Shown here piece after piece: positions 18,899 through 23,157 of a stretch of DNA of 23,157 nt. The stretch is from a virus, in IMG/VR virus record IMGVR_UViG_3300011997_000017, positions 1 to 23,157 of that record; one strand, 5' to 3'. Position numbers and translations under genes: made by a program. A model generated the notes under the pieces. That model was given only the letters and a program-made list of their open reading frames with translations. It had not been told where the DNA came from and made no database searches. The stretch's first letter is position 1. Each line of letters starts with the position of its first letter.

Positions 18899-19567
18899 TT
18901 ACGTGGTCTTCTTCCCGTGACGCTCTGCGTAGAGGTCACGACCCGTGGCGACCGAAGTCGCCTTCCCTTCGCCTGACGCGCCGCGTGCAGCGGACCCGTC
19001 GGGTTTCGGGTTCGGGGGATTGGTGCTCGGCTTGAGCCGGGCGGCCAGATCGGACCTCGCGTCCGCACTGGTGGATCTGAGGAGGACGATGTCCTTCTCG
19101 TCGGTGATGCCGTGCGTCCGTGCCAGCCGTTCGACCTCCAGGTCTTCCTGGAGCTTGTCGAAGCGGGCTGTCACGTCGGCGATGGCATCCTCGGGCGTCG
19201 CGCCCTTCTTCTCGCCCCCCAGAGCAGCAGTGAGCCGCGCCAGGGTGTCCTTCATCGGAGTGAGCTCCTTGACCTGGGCCTCGAGCGCCTGACGCGCCTT
19301 CCGCTCGGACTCCAAAGCCTTCTTACCGCCCTCGCCGAGCGGCTCATCCTCGGTTCCCTTGGACTCGGCCCCCTTGGACTCGGCGCCGGCATCCGGCGCC
19401 TTGTCGTCCTTGGTGGCCCCGTCCTCTTCGGCCGTCATCGTGAAGCCGCCGAAGGTCTTCCGGTGGAAGCTGATGAGCGCCTGGATCGAAGCGGGGTCGT
19501 ACGGGTTGAGGGTCGAGTAGTCGAACCTGGTCGTGCTCTTCGTCGTGGGCATCGCGCCGTCGGACAT
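18899..19567 (-). CDS. Capsid scaffold protein
   Basis: A 222-residue, strongly charged protein. After an N-terminal segment (DYSTLNPYDPASIQALISFH) it has a low-complexity acidic part with tandem AESKG copies (62-71). A long coiled coil follows (about 80-160), then a Pro/Gly-rich linker and a basic C-terminal tail (LYAERHGKKTT). The basic tail is typical of scaffolds, which contact the capsid protein through it. ATG 19567 has a good SD (AAGGAG, 5 nt spacing), so the upstream in-frame start at 19594 is rejected. No protease motif is visible. Order before decoration and capsid genes supports the call. Confidence 0.85.
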   Translation of the reverse strand: MSDGAMPTTKSTTRFDYSTLNPYDPASIQALISFHRKTFGGFTMTAEEDGATKDDKAPDAGAESKGAESKGTEDEPLGEGGKKALESERKARQALEAQVKELTPMKDTLARLTAALGGEKKGATPEDAIADVTARFDKLQEDLEVERLARTHGITDEKDIVLLRSTSADARSDLAARLKPSTNPPNPKPDGSAARGASGEGKATSVATGRDLYAERHGKKTT

Positions 19568-19587
19568 CGGATCTCCTTGTGGATCTG

Positions 19588-19606
19588 CCCGCACCTCGCG
19601 TGCGGG
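19588..19606. terminator. Short hairpin between MuF-like and scaffold genes
   Basis: CCCGCAC (19588-19594) and GTGCGGG (19600-19606) form a perfect 7-bp stem with a 5-nt loop. It lies in the 53-bp gap just before the scaffold SD. It could be a weak terminator, a processing site or chance. Confidence 0.3.
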
Positions 19607-19620
19607 AAGTGTGTGGGCGG

Positions 19621-20583
19621 CTAGATGATGTAGCCGTAGATACGGAGCAGCCGGACCATGTCTGCTTGGTCCTTCGCGACCTTGTAAATCGTCTCTGGGG
19701 ACAGTCGGCCGACCGTCGTAGACGCGTACCGCTTGCCGGGCAACTTCCGATCCATCGACTTGCTGTAGGCTCCGTGGCGAGTTTTGATGGCGAAGTAGCC
19801 GAAGCCTCGGCGGGTCGTTCCCTCGGTCGTGTAGATGCCCGACACAGCCCCGCCGCGCTTGGCGTTGAGGACTTGATTCAGGTCGGCGCCCTCGTCGATC
19901 GCGGCGCGCTGACCGGCGGTCAGATCCTTGATCCGGTCGACCTTCGCAGGCTCTGGCGTGTACGGCGAGCGTTCCGAGTGGGCTTCCATGACCCCGTCAC
20001 AGCGAGGATGCCTTTGCAGGTGCGTGCCCGGCTTGTACCGCCTGCCGACCAGGGCCGCGCACCGCTGACACATCGACCCCGGCTCAGCGAACACCGCGTA
20101 CGCGCTCCGTGTCGCCACGATCTGCGCGTCATGCGCATGGGCTAAGGCGTCTGTGACCGCGAACTGGACCAGGCCCTCGAGCATCTTGCCGCCGGCCGCC
20201 AGCATGTCTACGGGTGAGCCCGTCGCGTTACGGGCAGTGTTGACCGGCGTCAGCAGGTAGTCGAGGAGCGGAACGTCCTCCTCGGGCAACCACGATGGGC
20301 TGACCCATCCCGCGAACGCCTTCGGCTGCACCTTGGTCGGTTGCCGCTCCGGGTGGCCAGCTTCCGTGAGTGCGTAAGCGACCGCCGCGCTACCGTCCGT
20401 TGCTGCGGCGATCTGGGCCGCGTAGACGACCGGGCCGAAACGCGTGAGGAGTTCCTGCCACTGGGTGAACCAGTCGCCGGTCGGGTCGATCTTGGCCCAC
20501 TCGCGACGGGCCAGGAGCATCGCCTTGAACGCCCGGCGGCGATTGCTCTGGTACAGGGCTTCAGTTGCCCGGAGCGGGGGCAC
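19621..20583 (-). CDS. MuF-like minor head protein
   Basis: A 320-residue protein after the portal gene, the usual place of SPP1 gp7 / Mu gpF-like proteins that help capsid assembly and DNA delivery. The N-terminal 160 residues are helical. A Cys/His cluster follows (Cys172, Cys175, His192, Cys195 in SMCQRCAALVG and RHPRCDG), a hallmark of the MuF-type minor head domain, where the pattern CxxC...HPxC is shared. The C-terminus is basic. It starts at GTG 20583, inside the portal gene's last 23 bp; no toxin domain is fused, unlike in some MuF proteins. Confidence 0.82.
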   Translation of the reverse strand: MPPLRATEALYQSNRRRAFKAMLLARREWAKIDPTGDWFTQWQELLTRFGPVVYAAQIAAATDGSAAVAYALTEAGHPERQPTKVQPKAFAGWVSPSWLPEEDVPLLDYLLTPVNTARNATGSPVDMLAAGGKMLEGLVQFAVTDALAHAHDAQIVATRSAYAVFAEPGSMCQRCAALVGRRYKPGTHLQRHPRCDGVMEAHSERSPYTPEPAKVDRIKDLTAGQRAAIDEGADLNQVLNAKRGGAVSGIYTTEGTTRRGFGYFAIKTRHGAYSKSMDRKLPGKRYASTTVGRLSPETIYKVAKDQADMVRLLRIYGYII

Positions 20584-21913
20584 CTGAGCCGCCGATCATG
20601 TCCGCGTACGCCTGCATCAGCGGATCGTTCGTCGCAGCCGCGAAGTAGGCGCGCTCGCGGTCCTTGCGGGCCTCATCCCAACCCATCTCATCCCACGTAC
20701 CTTCACGGGACAGGATGCCGGCCTGGAACAGTTTCAGCATCGCGTCCGCGCGCTGCGAGATCGTCGGAGTGGCCGGGTCGAACCAAAGGGCCCGGATCCG
20801 CGCGGACGACTTGCCGAACTTGCCGAGCCGGAACCGCTCATACAGGCCCATGGTCCATGCCCACGAATCGCCGTCGAACGCGTTCTTGAGCTCGACGTTC
20901 TTGTTGAGCCTCGCCTCGTCGGCGCGGATCGCGCCCTCAGCCGTCGGGTTCACCGACTCTTGACCGAGGAACCGCAGCGGCAGCCCGAGCTCGAGCGCAC
21001 ACCACGACAGCAGCGCGTCGACGGCCTTATGGAAGTTCGCCAGGTCGGCGGCGGCGTACTCCCCAAACTTCGCGTCCTTGTTGCCGGTCGAGAAGATGGC
21101 CGTCATGTAGGCGTCCCACGTGTCGAGCGGGCTGCCCGTCTTCGCGTCGACGAAGTCCTTCTTATCGACACCGGCGGCCCAACGCTTCGGCCAGGCCAAC
21201 GCCTCCGCGCCAACCTGCATGTTGCTGATGATGCGCGCAATCGCCTCGGTCTTCTCGAGGACATCAGCCATCTCGCTGACGCCCGTGAACCGGCCGGTGC
21301 GTGCCCGGTTGAGCAGCATCACGAGCGGTACCCGTCCAAGCTTGTGCTCGTCAGGGTCTGCGACGTCCACCCATCGGCCACCGTCACGCGCTAGCCAGCG
21401 CGTGATATCCGGCATGTACAGCGTGGCCATCTGCGTCACGCCGTCGGTGTACCGACGAAGGGCGGCACGAATCTGGCGCTTCAGCGGGTCGACGTCGACC
21501 GCGAACCCCTCCGGGGACTCAACTGTGATGCGAGGCATGGACGGCTCGTCAGGGTTCGTGCTGACGCCGATGAAGCCGCGCCCGTACAGACGCGTGTCGA
21601 GATGGCACAGGATCGACTGGGAGGTCAGATTGTTCGCGTCCCAAGCCTCCTGCAGGCCCTTGTCGATGCCGACCTTGCCGGACCGCTGGAAGCCGCGCAA
21701 CGCCTGACGCCGGACAACCTCATCGACGGCGACGCGCGGAACGTTGATCGCGGCCTTGAACATCGACAGCTCTTCAGGGACCGCGATACCGATCCGGTCG
21801 AGACGCTGCTCACCCTCGTAGTGCGCGTCGAGGCGGTTGTATAGGCGACGGTTCTTGCGCCACTGCGACTCCAGCTTCGTGAGAGCCGCGCGATCGTCAT
21901 CGGTCATCGCCAC
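20561..21913 (-). CDS. Portal protein
   Basis: A 450-residue SPP1 gp6-type portal, the dodecameric ring at the head vertex through which DNA enters and leaves. Supporting segments are RLYNRLDAHYEGEQRL near the N-terminus, AINVPRVAVDEVVRRQALRGF, VESPEGFAVDVDPLKRQ, LGRVPLVMLLNRARTGR and the late LPLRFLGQESVNPTAEGAIR, all usual in actinophage portals. GTG 21913 is 8 nt from AGGAGG and preferred over ATG 21907. It directly follows the terminase region. Confidence 0.93.
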   Translation of the reverse strand: MAMTDDDRAALTKLESQWRKNRRLYNRLDAHYEGEQRLDRIGIAVPEELSMFKAAINVPRVAVDEVVRRQALRGFQRSGKVGIDKGLQEAWDANNLTSQSILCHLDTRLYGRGFIGVSTNPDEPSMPRITVESPEGFAVDVDPLKRQIRAALRRYTDGVTQMATLYMPDITRWLARDGGRWVDVADPDEHKLGRVPLVMLLNRARTGRFTGVSEMADVLEKTEAIARIISNMQVGAEALAWPKRWAAGVDKKDFVDAKTGSPLDTWDAYMTAIFSTGNKDAKFGEYAAADLANFHKAVDALLSWCALELGLPLRFLGQESVNPTAEGAIRADEARLNKNVELKNAFDGDSWAWTMGLYERFRLGKFGKSSARIRALWFDPATPTISQRADAMLKLFQAGILSREGTWDEMGWDEARKDRERAYFAAATNDPLMQAYADMIGGSGAPAPGN

Positions 21914-21925
21914 GGTCGGCGCCTC

Positions 21926-22570
21926 CTATCTCCAGCAGAACACGCGGGTATCGGTCGAATCTGCGGTCCATCCGTCCGCACGGGCATCAGCTGCGGCTTC
22001 ATGCGCGAGGACCGACGTCACGCCGGCGTCAATCTTCTGGTCATCGCTCGGCTTGGCGAGGATGTAGATGTCGCCAGGCTTCGCGATCTTGCGAGCGTTG
22101 CCCATGTGGGTAGTCGTGATCGGGCACCCGTCTTGCCGGATCCGACCCGCTACCAGGTCGGACTCGAATCGGCGGAGCGCCTGGTATACGACGAACGTGC
22201 GGCGGGAGCCGGCCATCACCCACGGGACGAAGTCCGTGTCGACGAACTCTTTGTCCCACTCTTCGATCTCGGTGGCCCAGCTCGTCTCGTCACGGAAGCC
22301 GGGATCGCAGTACACCCGCTTGAGGCGGAACCGGCGGGATATCTCCTGCCATGCGACGTGGACCTGGTCGCGCGGGATACGGCCGTTCCACTCGCTCGGG
22401 TTCCAGATCGTCGGACGACTGTCGGGCCCGTAGGTCGGCGTGAAGATCAGTCCGCTGTGCGTCTCCAACTTGATCGCGGTCCAGTCGTTGTTCTCCGAGC
22501 CGTCGAAGCCGCCACAGGCGGCCGTACTGTCTGGTGGGTTCGGTAGCCACAGCGTGTCACTTGCCGGCAT
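21926..22570 (-). CDS. terL: Terminase large subunit, nuclease half (separate frame)
   Basis: A 214-residue stretch with the C-terminal nuclease region of a large terminase. GGFDGSENNDWTAIK has the first acidic catalytic motif, and VYCDPGFRDETSWATEIEEW has the second. DQKIDAGVTSVLAHEAAADA is the usual terminal helix with its Asp. It lies in the +1 frame relative to the ATPase-side ORF and overlaps its end by 14 bp. The first usable ATG is at 22570 (GTG at 22576), with a weak CAGG upstream. Normally both halves are one polypeptide. Either the gene is frameshifted (mutation or sequence error), expression uses a +1 shift, or the halves are separate proteins. Confidence 0.82.
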   Translation of the reverse strand: MPASDTLWLPNPPDSTAACGGFDGSENNDWTAIKLETHSGLIFTPTYGPDSRPTIWNPSEWNGRIPRDQVHVAWQEISRRFRLKRVYCDPGFRDETSWATEIEEWDKEFVDTDFVPWVMAGSRRTFVVYQALRRFESDLVAGRIRQDGCPITTTHMGNARKIAKPGDIYILAKPSDDQKIDAGVTSVLAHEAAADARADGWTADSTDTRVFCWR

Positions 22571-23157
22571 ACGCACCTGCCCATGCCAGATCGGGGAGCC
22601 ATGCCCCGAGGCCTTGCACCAACCGGTTCCCGAAGAACCGTTCGGCCTGTTTCGGGTCCTTCTTGATCAGCTTCACCGCGAGCGACTCGATCGAATCGAG
22701 TGACACCCACCAGGAGCCCTCGTACACGTACTCGTGGATCCGGCGCCGATCATCCTTGTGCAAGTAGTTCAGCGGCTTCCCGTCATCGCCACGAAGGACA
22801 AGGTCAGGGTTCCGGTAGAACACGAACGTGTCGGCGGAAGCGGACTCGTAGATCTGCTGCGCGTACGAGTTCTCCGTGGGATCCCACGTGTTGGTCGTCA
22901 AGTGCGTGCGGCCACCCATACCTGCGGCGCCGCGGTTCTGGGCGTCGGCGACGGCGATCATCTTGTTCGACTTCGTCCACGTGCCGGCCTCGTCCTGCTC
23001 GGAGTCCGAGATTGGGTTACCGAGGCGGGACTGAGCCGCTGCGGTGACGACGTCGATCCGGTCAAGATCGTCGGGATCGTCGGGGTCGTCCGACTCGCCC
23101 GTGTTACCGGTGCCGAGGACTCGCATGAATCCCTCGCGTACGGCCAGCATGTTCTTG
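22557..23157 (-). CDS. terL: Terminase large subunit, ATPase-side part, partial
   Basis: Two hundred codons that enter from the right edge in an open frame (the visible start-like ATG 23150 is internal) and end at TGA 22557. It carries the later ATPase and linker portion: WTKSNKMIAVADAQNRGAAG then THLTTNTWDPTENSYAQQIY is the conserved region after Walker B in actinophage terminases. RFFGNRLVQGLGAWLP is the usual lead-in to the nuclease domain. An unusual acidic stretch (DDPDDPDDLD) lies near residue 22 of the visible part. The stop falls just where the nuclease domain should begin. Walker A lies outside the window. Confidence 0.82.
   Translation of the reverse strand, partial: KNMLAVREGFMRVLGTGNTGESDDPDDPDDLDRIDVVTAAAQSRLGNPISDSEQDEAGTWTKSNKMIAVADAQNRGAAGMGGRTHLTTNTWDPTENSYAQQIYESASADTFVFYRNPDLVLRGDDGKPLNYLHKDDRRRIHEYVYEGSWWVSLDSIESLAVKLIKKDPKQAERFFGNRLVQGLGAWLPDLAWAGAYAGK

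Overview
The window is high-GC DNA from a temperate, siphovirus-type tailed phage of an actinobacterium. The evidence is the strong G/C preference at third codon positions, SD-led genes joined by ATGA/GTGA/TGATG overlaps, gene families typical of actinophages, and the virion gene order. A host genus cannot be read from the sequence. Nearly all genes are on the minus strand, so the natural reading direction is right to left.

Right to left: large terminase (entering from the right edge and split into two frames, 23157-21926), portal (21913), MuF-like minor head protein (20583), scaffold (19567), decoration protein (18874), major capsid protein (18504), a small acidic protein, then a head-tail connector series (17221-15635), a small basic protein, the major tail protein (15408), tail assembly chaperones joined by a -1 frameshift at CCCTTTC (14808-13937), tape measure (13920-10987), distal tail-like protein, a fibre with a jelly-roll-like C-terminus, a minor tail protein, a free-standing HNH endonuclease and a YadA-head-like repeat fibre (to 6311). 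The lysis cassette follows: amidase, holin, a second membrane protein and two small proteins (6256-4000).

A bidirectional terminator at about 3916-3961 separates the late operon from a plus-strand two-gene unit (lipoprotein plus SHOCT-like single-span membrane protein). Next to it is an apparent attP: 28 nt that fold exactly as the T-arm and acceptor end of a tRNA, including CCA, followed at once by a strong hairpin and flanked by short repeats. The integrase operon, a plus-strand XRE repressor, and a divergent minus-strand early operon (XRE/Cro-like, excisionase-like HTH, a hypothetical gene, DUF2303) complete the left end.

Phage modules lie on both sides of the tRNA-like core. The simplest reading is therefore an unintegrated phage genome with an intact attP, not a chromosomal prophage with att sites at its ends. 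The main regulatory feature is a pair of mirror-image promoters at 1231-1330. Each has its -10 hexamer exactly 7 nt before the ATG, which predicts leaderless mRNAs for the repressor and the opposing early gene. A weaker copy of the same arrangement precedes the lipoprotein gene, the best candidate for a lysogen-expressed (conversion or superinfection-exclusion) function. No stretch longer than 300 bases lacks a gene; the longest is the attP region, 3034-3303.
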